Part shown: positions 10,501 through 18,950 of the stretch, piece after piece | How the letters are laid out: every line of letters starts with the position of its first letter | How positions within the stretch are numbered: position 1 is the stretch's first letter | NCBI GenBank assembly: GCA_004124535.1 | Contig: SCKQ01000002.1 | Span: 1 to 64,000 of the forward strand | DNA length: 64,000 nucleotides | Reading direction: 5' to 3' | From: Fidelibacterota bacterium | Lineage (GTDB): Bacteria > Marinisomatota > Marinisomatia > Marinisomatales > TCS55 | The notes under the pieces: model-generated | Database searches by the model: none | Seen by the model: only the letters and a program-made list of their open reading frames with translations | Told to the model about the DNA's origin: nothing | Program-made: the position numbers and the translations under genes

Positions 10501-13500
10501 GCTAGAATCCACCCTGCTGAAATGGTTCAAAGGTATACGGTATAATTTCCAGCCAGTATAATCACCATTGGATTTTTTTGTACGGCCGGCTAAATATGTA
10601 GTATCGGTAAGGAAAAATGATTTAGTAAAATATTTATTCACGATCATTAATTCAAAAGAACGATCCAAGCTTTCTGTATCAGGATATTTACCGGTATCCA
10701 GGGCATTTCCTTCAGTTCCATTAATTTTTGAAAAATCAGAACTGCCTTCTTTGTACGACCAGTTATCATTATTAGGATCATCCAGATTGCGATCTAAACC
10801 TGTATAAACAATATCAGCCCATAGTGGATCATCCACAACAGCCACATAAAATGTATCGATACAACCGCCCCAGCCATCTTCGTATTCGTCTATGCAGCCA
10901 TCCAAACCGATATCTTCCTGATCTTGTAATAGCCCATCGCCATTCATACCGGCTACTTTTTCATCTTCAGTATCCAATTGACCATCCCCATCGCGGTCTT
11001 CACTGATCCTGCCTAAGTTAACGGTCAATTTCCCTTTTTCTCCGTATAACCAAATTTCAAAAAACTTGGTTTGGGTTTGGTCGTAATCACCTGAGTATAA
11101 TGGTGTTGTTATGCCAGCCCATAAAGAATCCTGTATTATACCACTGTGTAAATCTCTGGGTCTATAATTTAATTTTAATATATCTGTGGTTTCATTCTGG
11201 GCGCGGATAGACGTTGATTGGTTGGGCCATATATCTTTTGTCCGGACTTGAACATAAGGATTATACCAACCCATTTTAGTTCGATTACGCTGTTTTAATT
11301 GTTCATCACCTAAAACCAATGGTGCGGATGATTCTTTCCAGTAACGCCGTTGAATCGGGATGGACGTCGTGCGTTTAGAGCCTTCAAAATCATCAATAAA
11401 CGCTACACCGTTTGGGTCACCTGTTGCTGAATTATTGATGGGGTTTGGATTTGGTAATACCTGTGCTATTTCTCCTTCGATAGAAAATGCGGATACTTTT
11501 TCCGTTTCTATGATTGGCAGGCGATCCAATGCACGGGTTAAGCCATCAAACTCAAGTTGATATCGCCCATTCAAATCCCAGATAAAATTGCGCATGGGTT
11601 CATACCCCACTTCAATTTTTTCATTCATTATGGATTGGTTATAATACAATGCTGTAGCACCAATAAACGATTTTTCACCCAGATCCATTTGGGCTCGTGT
11701 TCCTATAATGGTTTTCTTATCAAAGGACACCAATTCATGTTTATCGTATAAAATCTTGAGGTTTGCATTGGGATCAGTACCACTGCCCATGATCAGAGTT
11801 CCGCTGAAATAATCAATTTGATAATCCTGCCCGCGTCTAAGTTCTACACCATCCAGGAATACCTGGTCACTGCCTTCTACAATCATGAATCCCAAATTAA
11901 TAGTAGAGCTTTTGTTGGTGTATTCAACTTCAATTTCCCAATGTTTATCCTGGGTGATTTCACCTATAATAGTTGACGTATACATTTTTCCTACACCTAA
12001 AACACCATTTAGATCAGGATTGGCATTACCTCCTTCCAATGAATCATTTGTAAAAGGATGATAAATGGGAAAAAACAATTCACCTGTTGGCAGGCTGACA
12101 ATGTTTGGATTAAACATATCAATGATATTATCACTTTTCAGTTCATTCGAGGCATCAACACTGTCCAGCCCAAACTGGGTAATATACTCAATTCCATTGG
12201 GGTCATAATATTTATCTGGTTGGAAGTCCGTATTAAAGATCTTAACACCAAACCCTTCCTGATTAATGTTAGTCGCACCCAAGTAATACACATTTTTAAA
12301 CATAAGATCCCATAATTCATGCGATGGTGTCAGGTTTTGTGGTTTTATCATTTTTAACGCCAGGGTGGAATCACCTTCTATAACACCATGCCCAATAGCC
12401 AAAACAGTATCAATTACCGAATTACGATTATTGACATCGAGTTCCACAATAATGTAATGACATGCAAGTACATTATTAGCTGAACGATTTTTTAAGCGCA
12501 GAAAGCCCAAATCTCTACTGATGGAATAATCTGGTCCTTCTTCAAGCCGTTTAAAATTGACATTGTTGCGGTCATCATCAGATGGATTATCAATATCCAC
12601 ATAGGCTGACCCTGGTTCTGTTGTAGGATCTGTGGAATTGTCCATACGGTATAATTCAAAATTGCGTACCGCGTAGCGCCCTATGCGGTGAAGGCCGTCT
12701 ACCAGTGGATAAAACGGCGGGATATATTGGATATTCTTGGATTGACCCATATACTCCGTCGGCTGATTTTGGGCGCCGTTGCGGTACAATTTGTTTATAA
12801 AGAAATATTGATATTTGATATACTCGTAATCCTTGATGCGCAGTGTTTGGGCTTCACTTGTTCCTTTGTATTCCTGCTGCTCTTTCTTGGTTTTCTCAAT
12901 AGAAGCGATAGTTGTAATATTTATTGGGCCTAGTTTTGAAACGGCTTTCAAACCAAACAGGCCTTTATTCTGTCCTGAAAATGTCACAAATTGAGTCGCA
13001 GGTAAAGAAAGTGAAATATTTCCTGCATCGATCTTTTGGATAATATCATCTTCTGCACCTTCATAGGAAATACGGATATTATTTTCCCAGTCAAAATCCC
13101 GTTCAGAGTCATTATCCATGAGTACAGTTATGCGATCACCGATCTTTCCTTCTACATTTAAATTCTGTTTTTGATCAAATTCGAGATGGGTATTCTGGGA
13201 TTCAGCCAAACTGGAGCGCACTAATTCCTGATCCTGGAAAACCATCTTTCCCGAAATATTGATATTTCCTCTAACACGCAATGAAGCTGTTCCCAAAGCA
13301 ACCATATCCACCAGATCAAAGGTAATACCTTTACCTCCTCGCCGAGATTCTGCAACTATATCTTCACTCCCTAATGATACCTTATCCGTAAATATAATGC
13401 GACGCTTGACGTTGATCATATGAACAAAATACCAATCCACTGGTGCGGTGAATGGAATACGAAAAATTTCATCATCAATATATTCAGTTAATGTGATGTA

Positions 13501-13758
13501 TTGCCAATCGCGATCAATATGAATTTCAATATCACGTTCTCCAAAATCAGCTTTTATCCAGCCCAGAGGGGTCAATATAGTGTCAGCAAGCAGGCTTAAA
13601 GGTTTTGGAATATCTGGAAATGCTGGCGTTACATAATCAGATGCGAGGATAAAGCTGTCATGCAATTCTTGGACAGACGAATCTGATTGACCATCTTGGG
13701 CAAAATTTGCCGAGATGGCCATACAAAGCACTAATATGACCGCATACCCTTTATACAA
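7543..13758 (-). CDS. sprA: SprA-type T9SS outer-membrane translocon
   Basis: 2071 residues, somewhat shorter than the roughly 2400 of Flavobacterium SprA. The signal peptide (MYKGYAVILVLCMAISANFA) is followed by Gln. The N-terminal part has the repeated SprA motif: GNINISGKMVFQDQ, LEFDQKQNLNVEGKIGDR with MDNDSERDFD, then GNISLSLPATQFVTFSGQNK and GLFGLKAVSKLGP. A second set occurs near residues 700-780 (PIIETEKVSAFSIEGEIAQ, GVAFIDDFEGSK). The C-terminal third is a series of beta strands. SprA forms a very large barrel that is the outer-membrane channel for T9SS cargo. The start is TTG, supported by AGGAG 6 nt upstream. It heads the operon containing the glutaminyl cyclase and PorV-like genes. 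The C-terminus ends FDINIAISG. Confidence 0.9.
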   Translation of the reverse strand: MYKGYAVILVLCMAISANFAQDGQSDSSVQELHDSFILASDYVTPAFPDIPKPLSLLADTILTPLGWIKADFGERDIEIHIDRDWQYITLTEYIDDEIFRIPFTAPVDWYFVHMINVKRRIIFTDKVSLGSEDIVAESRRGGKGITFDLVDMVALGTASLRVRGNINISGKMVFQDQELVRSSLAESQNTHLEFDQKQNLNVEGKIGDRITVLMDNDSERDFDWENNIRISYEGAEDDIIQKIDAGNISLSLPATQFVTFSGQNKGLFGLKAVSKLGPINITTIASIEKTKKEQQEYKGTSEAQTLRIKDYEYIKYQYFFINKLYRNGAQNQPTEYMGQSKNIQYIPPFYPLVDGLHRIGRYAVRNFELYRMDNSTDPTTEPGSAYVDIDNPSDDDRNNVNFKRLEEGPDYSISRDLGFLRLKNRSANNVLACHYIIVELDVNNRNSVIDTVLAIGHGVIEGDSTLALKMIKPQNLTPSHELWDLMFKNVYYLGATNINQEGFGVKIFNTDFQPDKYYDPNGIEYITQFGLDSVDASNELKSDNIIDMFNPNIVSLPTGELFFPIYHPFTNDSLEGGNANPDLNGVLGVGKMYTSTIIGEITQDKHWEIEVEYTNKSSTINLGFMIVEGSDQVFLDGVELRRGQDYQIDYFSGTLIMGSGTDPNANLKILYDKHELVSFDKKTIIGTRAQMDLGEKSFIGATALYYNQSIMNEKIEVGYEPMRNFIWDLNGRYQLEFDGLTRALDRLPIIETEKVSAFSIEGEIAQVLPNPNPINNSATGDPNGVAFIDDFEGSKRTTSIPIQRRYWKESSAPLVLGDEQLKQRNRTKMGWYNPYVQVRTKDIWPNQSTSIRAQNETTDILKLNYRPRDLHSGIIQDSLWAGITTPLYSGDYDQTQTKFFEIWLYGEKGKLTVNLGRISEDRDGDGQLDTEDEKVAGMNGDGLLQDQEDIGLDGCIDEYEDGWGGCIDTFYVAVVDDPLWADIVYTGLDRNLDDPNNDNWSYKEGSSDFSKINGTEGNALDTGKYPDTESLDRSFELMIVNKYFTKSFFLTDTTYLAGRTKKSNGDYTGWKLYRIPLNHFSRVDSSMSPEWTEIRHLRLVVSDTGNVNINVAKIELVGNGWQELGIASDSSNTFTKENADSVFAIAVVNTEDNDNYVPPEGVKGEYDRLNDIRSKEQSLVMKFTDLPAGYSGAAMKSLMKISGANYLTYDKLKMYVYGETPNQWIGKEETSVEFFLRFGQGNNYYEFIQPVYSGWDETRGRNSIEIDLNWLTKLKLQDSSSVSKYEETDIYEIIDNDRYYTFTDEDGIETGKKIHIKGKPSLSSIQYFTVGITNQANEPISGDVWLDELRLSGVKKDRGVAMRVQSKFNLADLATSTVSYSRKDANFHVLQQRLGSNANSENFRVNTNVQLHKLMPKSWGLNIPLNTTFSHSENRPKYFPDSDIQVNQKNVPDSIMTRKQEISFSTSLTKSSKSDNKFIKSTLDKIKPSFTASQSKSSDPLNSEVLNEKYSGKVSYSYPFSRDNYITPFKWLKDVPWLGEKLGEMNVYYTPSAFNTSLNINESLSQTTKRVGPRSDKYSFGLSRKFSLDYSLTDKLKTKYSRTITSDLKDFRGYAWIAIKEMDPGVVENINENLTTSFNPQLFTWLKPNFNHSAAFRWNKPRASTIDGATIGTQLRFSSSFNILPSQMFELFYKPPSKSSSRTESNRRRGRGKAKEKEIKETKTEQKENAFLTSLHGIIRKVNPISFSYTENLNRTGRGVQGTVPTGYKFGWLPEHELDHANNIGSDLGTWDHKRDFSVRSGLNLTRNISTSMNYSQNISITIGASNVEQRSMSRDYLFWGEKLDSGFPFFGWSLRWTGVEKWPFIKKIARSASMEHSMNGKESRSWQFENFDGPAMPLFDLDQFINDYGDYQRSARKNISFAPLIGLNINLKKGISMNIRHNLSKSVQDESNGLNVRNEKTWTASSNYSYRGGFTIPLPYMDDWHIQNTVNFTLNFDMNESESLGSKDGGAEFGQTAFNSGWKTALRISYSFSSQVSGGIIYEYRESESKTTGKKIDRDFGFDINIAISG

Positions 13759-13838
13759 AAGGGACTCCTATGATAGTTATTTTCGGTGTTTTCAGCCCCG
13801 ATTCACGGGGGTCAATCCGATAGCGGTAGGTCTATAAG

Positions 13839-14450
13839 TTATACTCCTGTTATTTCATCTACGCTCCAATGAGCGGATAAAAGTTTACTAAGTTTTTGTA
13901 ACGCGTGTCCACGATGACTTATTTTATTCTTTTCCTCTGTAGAAAGTTCCGCAAATGTACATTTCATTTCTGGGATATAAAATACTGGATCATATCCAAA
14001 TCCGCTTGTCCCTTTTGGTTCTTTTGTAATCATTCCCTCAATTTTTCCTGAGGTTGTAATTTCAACAGAACCATCTACAAAAGCAGTCACTGTACGAAAG
14101 CGAGCAGTTCTTTCATGTTCACGTATATGAGTCATCTCATTTAAAATTTTATTTATATTATCTTCATATGTAACATTTTCACCTGCATAGCGTGCAGAAT
14201 ACACTCCAGGCGCACCAGCAAGTGCATCCACTTCCAAACCGGTGTCATCCCCTATTGCAGGAAGTCCAGTGAGCTTATTTACGGTTCGCGCTTTAAGCAA
14301 AGCATTTTCTTCCAACGTTGCTCCTGTTTCAGGAATATCACCTATTTCAGGAAAATCATTCAGCGTTTTGATCTCAACATGAAGATCCTTTAAGGCCGCT
14401 TTCATTTCTTCCATTTTATGGAGGTTGTGCGATGCCAGTATAATTTTCAT
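13839..14450 (-). CDS. rdgB: XTP/dITP diphosphatase (Ham1/RdgB family)
   Basis: 203 residues, the usual family length. It starts KIILASHNLHKMEEM, has ETGATLEENALLKA (about 47-60), AIGDDTGLEVDAL with the conserved acidic pair, ARYAGE, GFGYDPVF and a late SHRGHALQKL. The enzyme hydrolyses non-canonical purine triphosphates (ITP, dITP, XTP) to monophosphates and pyrophosphate, keeping them out of DNA and RNA. It lies 80 nt upstream of sprA on the same strand and may be the first gene of that transcript. It is divergent from tRNA-Phe and the purine catabolism cluster; the shared theme of purines may be coincidental. Confidence 0.95.
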   Translation of the reverse strand: MKIILASHNLHKMEEMKAALKDLHVEIKTLNDFPEIGDIPETGATLEENALLKARTVNKLTGLPAIGDDTGLEVDALAGAPGVYSARYAGENVTYEDNINKILNEMTHIREHERTARFRTVTAFVDGSVEITTSGKIEGMITKEPKGTSGFGYDPVFYIPEMKCTFAELSTEEKNKISHRGHALQKLSKLLSAHWSVDEITGV

Positions 14451-14547
14451 ATGTATTGCAAAAAAAGCTTGGGAAAATAGATGTTCACATTTGAAGCAGC
14501 AAGGACTTTAAAATAGGTGAGTTTGCGTTTGCATGAAGGATATTATC

Positions 14548-14571
14548 GCCGCTAATTTTAGCGGCTTTTTT
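14548..14571 (+). terminator. Orphan intrinsic terminator just upstream of tRNA-Phe
   Basis: A perfect 7-bp stem, GCCGCTA / TAGCGGC, with a 4-nt loop is followed by six T residues (14566-14571). No plus-strand gene lies upstream, since rdgB runs the other way from 14450, and the tRNA begins only 13 nt downstream. It must either end a short unannotated RNA from 14451-14547, or be read through or removed during tRNA transcription. Confidence 0.65.
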
Positions 14572-14584
14572 GCAGCAATTTTGT

Positions 14585-14657
14585 GGCTCGGTAGCTCAGT
14601 CGGTAGAGCAGTGGACTGAAAATCCATGTGTCGCTGGTTCGATTCCGGCCCGAGCCA
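14585..14657 (+). tRNA. tRNA-Phe (anticodon GAA)
   Basis: 73 nt. The acceptor stem GGCTCGG / CCGAGCC is perfectly paired with discriminator A, the D arm contains AGCTCAGTCGGTAGAGC, the anticodon loop is CTGAAAA with GAA at 14618-14620, and the T arm is GCTGG-TTCGATT-CCGGC. CCA is not encoded (CTA follows). It immediately precedes the purine catabolism cluster. Confidence 0.97.
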
Positions 14658-14721
14658 CTATGTTTTACTGTTACCATTCCCGCATTCTCCGTTAACTTTG
14701 CTCCAGAATATCAATTTGACT

Positions 14722-15198
14722 ATGTCTGCAAGGAATAAAGAGTTTTTACGGAGAGCCATCCAGCTTTCCGAGGAAAAGATGATGGAAAACAATGGAGGAC
14801 CTTTTGGTGCTGTTATTGTCAAGAACGACAAGATCATTGCTGAAGGATTTAATAAAGTAACTTCTTTTAATGATCCTACAGCCCACGCCGAGATCGTTGC
14901 TATTCGCAATGCCTGCAAAACCCTAGGTAATTTTCACCTCCAGGGTGCTGAGATCTATTGCAACTGTGAACCCTGTCCTATGTGCCTGGCAGCAATTTAT
15001 TGGGCTCGTATAGAAAAAATATACTACGCCAATACCCGCGAGGATGCCCGGGAGATTGGTTTCGATGATAAATCTTTTTATGAAGAATTGACTAAAAACA
15101 GTAATCAAAGAAAGATTCCTGCAGTTCAAATACTTGCAGAGGAAGGTAAAGCTGCCTTTAAAGCATGGGCAGCTAAAGCTGATAAAACGCTATATTAG
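14722..15198 (+). CDS. guaD: Guanine deaminase (CDA-fold nucleoside deaminase family)
   Basis: 158 residues from the ATG at 14722; the frame is open further upstream but that part overlaps tRNA-Phe. The cytidine-deaminase-fold zinc site is visible as THAEIVAIRNAC-type (AHAEIVAI, His and catalytic Glu) and CEPCPMCLAAIYWAR (the Cys pair). The C-terminal half (YYANTREDAREIGFDD, then FYEEL) matches Bacillus GuaD-type guanine deaminases better than TadA. It converts guanine to xanthine and ammonia, and the next three genes encode a xanthine dehydrogenase and its maturation factor, so the assignment is well supported by context. It opens the purine cluster. Confidence 0.9.
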   Translation: MSARNKEFLRRAIQLSEEKMMENNGGPFGAVIVKNDKIIAEGFNKVTSFNDPTAHAEIVAIRNACKTLGNFHLQGAEIYCNCEPCPMCLAAIYWARIEKIYYANTREDAREIGFDDKSFYEELTKNSNQRKIPAVQILAEEGKAAFKAWAAKADKTLY

Positions 15199-15232
15199 CA
15201 ACGTATGTTGATATACTTGTATCTTAGTTAAA

Positions 15233-16648
15233 ATGCTTGTTAATACCCATTTTATACTTAACGATCATGAGGTGATTACTGACGCTCATCCGGGATTACT
15301 CGTGCTGGATTTTATTCGTCAGAAAGAGAAGCTAATGGGGACCAAGGAAGGGTGCCGGGAGGGTGACTGTGGCGCATGTACAGTAATCATCGGTGAGCTT
15401 ATAAATGAAAAGGTTTCATATAAACCTATTACATCTTGTCTTATGCCAATAGGTGAACTCCATGGTAAACACCTGGTTACAATTGAGGGTTTAAATCTTG
15501 ACAAACTCTCCCCTGTTCAAGAAGCCATTGTTGAAGAAGGAGCCACCCAATGCGGTTTCTGCACTCCGGGGATTGTGGTTTCCCTGACTGCTGTTCTAAT
15601 GGGGGAAGATTCTAGTATTTCACAGTATTCAGTCACGCGAGCTTTGAGCGGACATCTTTGTCGTTGTACTGGCTACCGATCCCTAAAGGCTTGTGAATCC
15701 CATCTCCAGGAATCAATCGGTAAAAAAATTGATTTTGATTCACTTATTGAAAAAGGCTTTCTTCCCAACTATTTCAAAAATATCTTTGATCGATTAAAGA
15801 AAATTCCACCCCTTATCTCGCCAGACGGGTTAGCGAAAGAATATTTTATAGCAGGAGGAACTGACATCTATATCCAGGAAGGTGAAAAACTACCCGAATC
15901 TTCTGTTAGCATCTTGAACCTCCATCCGGAAATGAAGGGGATTTCCAAAAATAATGGACATATTCATGTAGGCGCTTTAACAACATTCGAGGAATTTGCT
16001 TTTCATCCGTATATCAAAGAAATCATACCTCAAATTGATGATTATATGTTTCTGAACGCTTCCTGGCAGATACGGAATCGGGCAACCTTGGGTGGTAACA
16101 TCATTAATGCTTCTCCAATTGGAGACATGACAATTCTTCTTTTGGCAATGGATGCACAATTGGTCCTTCAAAATGGATCAGGGAGCCGGAAAGTACCCCT
16201 CACTTCCTTTTATAATGGATATAAACAAATGGATAAAACGGATTCTGAAGTTCTAACAGAAATCCTGATTCCAAATTCTGCGACTGAATCAAAGATCCAC
16301 TTTGAAAAGGTATCCAAACGGAAATGTCTCGACATTGCTTCTGTGAACATGGCGATGAGTGTAAAAGGACAGGACGGTTTTATTGAAGATATCAGCTTGG
16401 CTATTGGAGGTATAGCTCCTATTCCTTTATATATGAAAGAGTCATGTTCAATGTTAAAAGGACAAGCAGTATCTAAAAATTTAGTGGAAAAAGCGGCCAC
16501 ATTGATACAGCAAGAAATTTCACCTATTACAGATGTTCGCGGGAGCATGGAATACAAGCGCTTATTGGCCCATCAACTTGTTATTAAATCTTTCATCACT
16601 CTTTTCCCTGAAAGCCTTTCTGCAGAGGAATTTTATGAAAAACATTGA
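15233..16648 (+). CDS. xdhA: Xanthine dehydrogenase, iron-sulfur/FAD subunit
   Basis: 471 residues. The N-terminal plant-type ferredoxin cluster is bound by Cys41, Cys46 and Cys49 (CREGDCGACT) and Cys69. The second [2Fe-2S] cluster is bound by Cys107 and Cys110 (QCGFCTPG) and by Cys143 and Cys145 (HLCRCTGYRS). From about residue 200 it carries the FAD domain (YFIAGGTDIYIQ and RATLGGNIINASPIGD). It takes electrons from the molybdenum subunit encoded next and passes them to NAD or another acceptor. The length equals the bacterial XdhA form with both domains fused. The stop overlaps the start of xdhB by 14 nt. Confidence 0.95.
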   Translation: MLVNTHFILNDHEVITDAHPGLLVLDFIRQKEKLMGTKEGCREGDCGACTVIIGELINEKVSYKPITSCLMPIGELHGKHLVTIEGLNLDKLSPVQEAIVEEGATQCGFCTPGIVVSLTAVLMGEDSSISQYSVTRALSGHLCRCTGYRSLKACESHLQESIGKKIDFDSLIEKGFLPNYFKNIFDRLKKIPPLISPDGLAKEYFIAGGTDIYIQEGEKLPESSVSILNLHPEMKGISKNNGHIHVGALTTFEEFAFHPYIKEIIPQIDDYMFLNASWQIRNRATLGGNIINASPIGDMTILLLAMDAQLVLQNGSGSRKVPLTSFYNGYKQMDKTDSEVLTEILIPNSATESKIHFEKVSKRKCLDIASVNMAMSVKGQDGFIEDISLAIGGIAPIPLYMKESCSMLKGQAVSKNLVEKAATLIQQEISPITDVRGSMEYKRLLAHQLVIKSFITLFPESLSAEEFYEKH

Positions 16649-18950
16649 TGCTGCTTTACATACACGCGGTGAGTCAGAATATGTAGATGATGTCCCACAG
16701 CCTGCTGACATGCTTTACGCAGCTATCTATGGCTCTCCTGTCGCTCATGGTAAAATCATGCAGTTTAATTTTACTGATGCCAAAAACATTCGGGGTGTTG
16801 TAGCAATACTTACAGCTCAAGATATTCCTGGAGAGAATCAGATTGGTCCCATTATCCAAGACGAACCCTTGTTGGCGGAGGAAAAAGTGCATTTTGCCGG
16901 GCAACCTTTAGCGGTTGTGATCGCCTCCAGTCCACAAGCTGCCAGAAAAGGAGTCAGATCCATTCACTCAGATATCGAAGAATTACCTGTAATCGTACAT
17001 CCTAAAGTGGCCTATGAAAAAGGTGAGATTATTGGTACACCGCGTACATTGGCCATCGGTGATATAGATGCTTCCTGGGAAAAGTGCGATATAATCGTTG
17101 AAGGTACGTGCAATATTGGTGGGCAAGAACACGTCTATCTTGAGACTCAAAGAGCTCGAGCCATCCCCTTGGAAGGTGACGTCATTAGAATTCATGCTTC
17201 CACTCAAAGTCCTTATGCCAGCCAACGTGCAGCTGCCAAAATCCTAGGGGTCAATCATCATAAGATAGAAGTGGATGTCAAGCGAATAGGGGGTGGATTT
17301 GGGGGTAAAGAAGACCAGGCAACACCCATTGGATGTTTAGCCGCCTTAGGCGCATGGCATACAGGAAAACCAGTGGAACTTGTTTTAAACCGCTCAGAAG
17401 ACATGAGGATGACCGGTAAACGCCATCCTTACATTTCAGATTTCAAGATTGGTGCAACGAATGATGGAAAGGTCATCGCTTATGAAGTAAACCATTATCA
17501 GAATTCAGGTGCAGCTGCTGATCTGTCTACTGCCGTTCTTGAAAGAACTCTATACCATAGTACTAACAGTTATTTTATTCCTAACGCACGAATAACTGGT
17601 GTTTGCTGTCGAACAAACCTTCCCCCCAACACTGCTTTTAGGGGATTTGGTGGTCCTCAAGGGATGTTTGTTATTGAGTCCGCATTGGAAAAAGTAGCAG
17701 AAGCACTGCAAAAACCTAAAGAGGAGATTCAACTGCAAAACCTACTTAAAAAAGGTGATTCCTTTCCCTTTGGACAGCTGTTTCAGAATGACCATATACA
17801 ACGGTCTTGGAAAGATACTTTAGGCAATTACGATCTTAATGGAATCAGCAATCGTATTGAAAAGTTCAACAATAATCATTTTGACACCAAAAAAGGGTTA
17901 GCAGTCATGCCTGTATGTTTTGGCATCTCTTTTACAACAACCTTCATGAATCAAGCCAGCGCGCTGGTACATATTTACACAGACGGCAGTGTTAGTGTTA
18001 CCACAGGGGGAATTGAGATGGGTCAAGGTTTGAACACGAATATACTCAAAATTGCTACAGAAACGTTGGGCATAGGGTCTGATAGAATTAAGATTGAAAG
18101 CACCAACACTACTCGTATTGCCAATATGTCGCCCAGCGCTGCCAGTTCCACTACCTTACTGAACGGGAATGCAACTGTATTGGCAATTAACCAGATCCTT
18201 TCAAGGATCAAAACATTTGCAGCAGAAGAATTGGATCTTACAGAAAAGGATAATATCACTATCTCTTCAGAAAAAATACTTTACAATGGTGAAGACGCTG
18301 GTATGACCTGGAATGAATTGGTTCAAAAAGCTTATCTTGCACGAATAGGTCTATCAGCTCATGCTTTTTTTGCCACACCTGACATTTGGTTCGATAAAAA
18401 GAAAGAACAAGGCGAACCCTTTGCTTACCACGTTGTAGGGGCAGCAATTATTGAAGTGACCTTGGATTGTTTGAGAGGTATCTATGATATTGATTCAGTA
18501 AAAATAGTACACGACCTGGGACGCCCCTTGAATAAAAGAGTGGACCTCGGCCAGATCGAAGGGGGACTTGCCCAAGGATTGGGATGGGTGACTATGGAGG
18601 ATCTTCAATATGACGAAAAAGGTATATTACTCTCCAATGCTTTGGCGAGCTATAAAGTCCCTGATGTTTATTTTATGCCTGATGATATACAAGTAACGTT
18701 TTTAGAAGATGCTGACAGCGATCTAGGTCCCTACGGTTCAAAAGCTGTAGGCGAGCCGCCGCTTATGTATGGTATTGGAGCATTTTTCGCGTTAAGAAAC
18801 GCAATGAAATCCTTTAGACCTGACTTAGAGTTTCCCCACACTTCTCCCCTAACCCCAGAACGAATTCTAATGTCTCTTTATCCAGAATTTCTCAATGAGA
18901 TAAAAACATACGATTCTCAACCTATATCATTGGCTGAGGAAATTGTTTGA
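16635..18950 (+). CDS. xdhB: Xanthine dehydrogenase, molybdenum-binding subunit
   Basis: 771 residues from the ATG at 16635, which overlaps the end of xdhA; upstream in-frame codons lie inside xdhA and are unlikely to be used. Molybdopterin motifs are GGGFGGKEDQ, NTAFRGFGGPQG, GGIEMGQGLNTN and GSKAVGEPPL. Glu226 and Arg304 fall exactly where bovine Glu802 and Arg880 lie (78 residues apart), the pair that positions xanthine, and Glu707 matches the catalytic Glu1261. This makes xanthine the expected substrate rather than an aldehyde. The product is urate, consumed by PuuD encoded at the end of the cluster. The molybdenum cofactor genes are not in the window. Confidence 0.95.
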   Translation: MKNIDAALHTRGESEYVDDVPQPADMLYAAIYGSPVAHGKIMQFNFTDAKNIRGVVAILTAQDIPGENQIGPIIQDEPLLAEEKVHFAGQPLAVVIASSPQAARKGVRSIHSDIEELPVIVHPKVAYEKGEIIGTPRTLAIGDIDASWEKCDIIVEGTCNIGGQEHVYLETQRARAIPLEGDVIRIHASTQSPYASQRAAAKILGVNHHKIEVDVKRIGGGFGGKEDQATPIGCLAALGAWHTGKPVELVLNRSEDMRMTGKRHPYISDFKIGATNDGKVIAYEVNHYQNSGAAADLSTAVLERTLYHSTNSYFIPNARITGVCCRTNLPPNTAFRGFGGPQGMFVIESALEKVAEALQKPKEEIQLQNLLKKGDSFPFGQLFQNDHIQRSWKDTLGNYDLNGISNRIEKFNNNHFDTKKGLAVMPVCFGISFTTTFMNQASALVHIYTDGSVSVTTGGIEMGQGLNTNILKIATETLGIGSDRIKIESTNTTRIANMSPSAASSTTLLNGNATVLAINQILSRIKTFAAEELDLTEKDNITISSEKILYNGEDAGMTWNELVQKAYLARIGLSAHAFFATPDIWFDKKKEQGEPFAYHVVGAAIIEVTLDCLRGIYDIDSVKIVHDLGRPLNKRVDLGQIEGGLAQGLGWVTMEDLQYDEKGILLSNALASYKVPDVYFMPDDIQVTFLEDADSDLGPYGSKAVGEPPLMYGIGAFFALRNAMKSFRPDLEFPHTSPLTPERILMSLYPEFLNEIKTYDSQPISLAEEIV

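Noticed and set aside
7563..13758. Many small plus-strand ORFs opposite sprA (for example 8380-8664, 10295-10561, 12058-12315)
   Set aside because: They have no recognisable motifs, lie wholly within a coherent 2071-residue gene on the other strand and lack ribosome sites.
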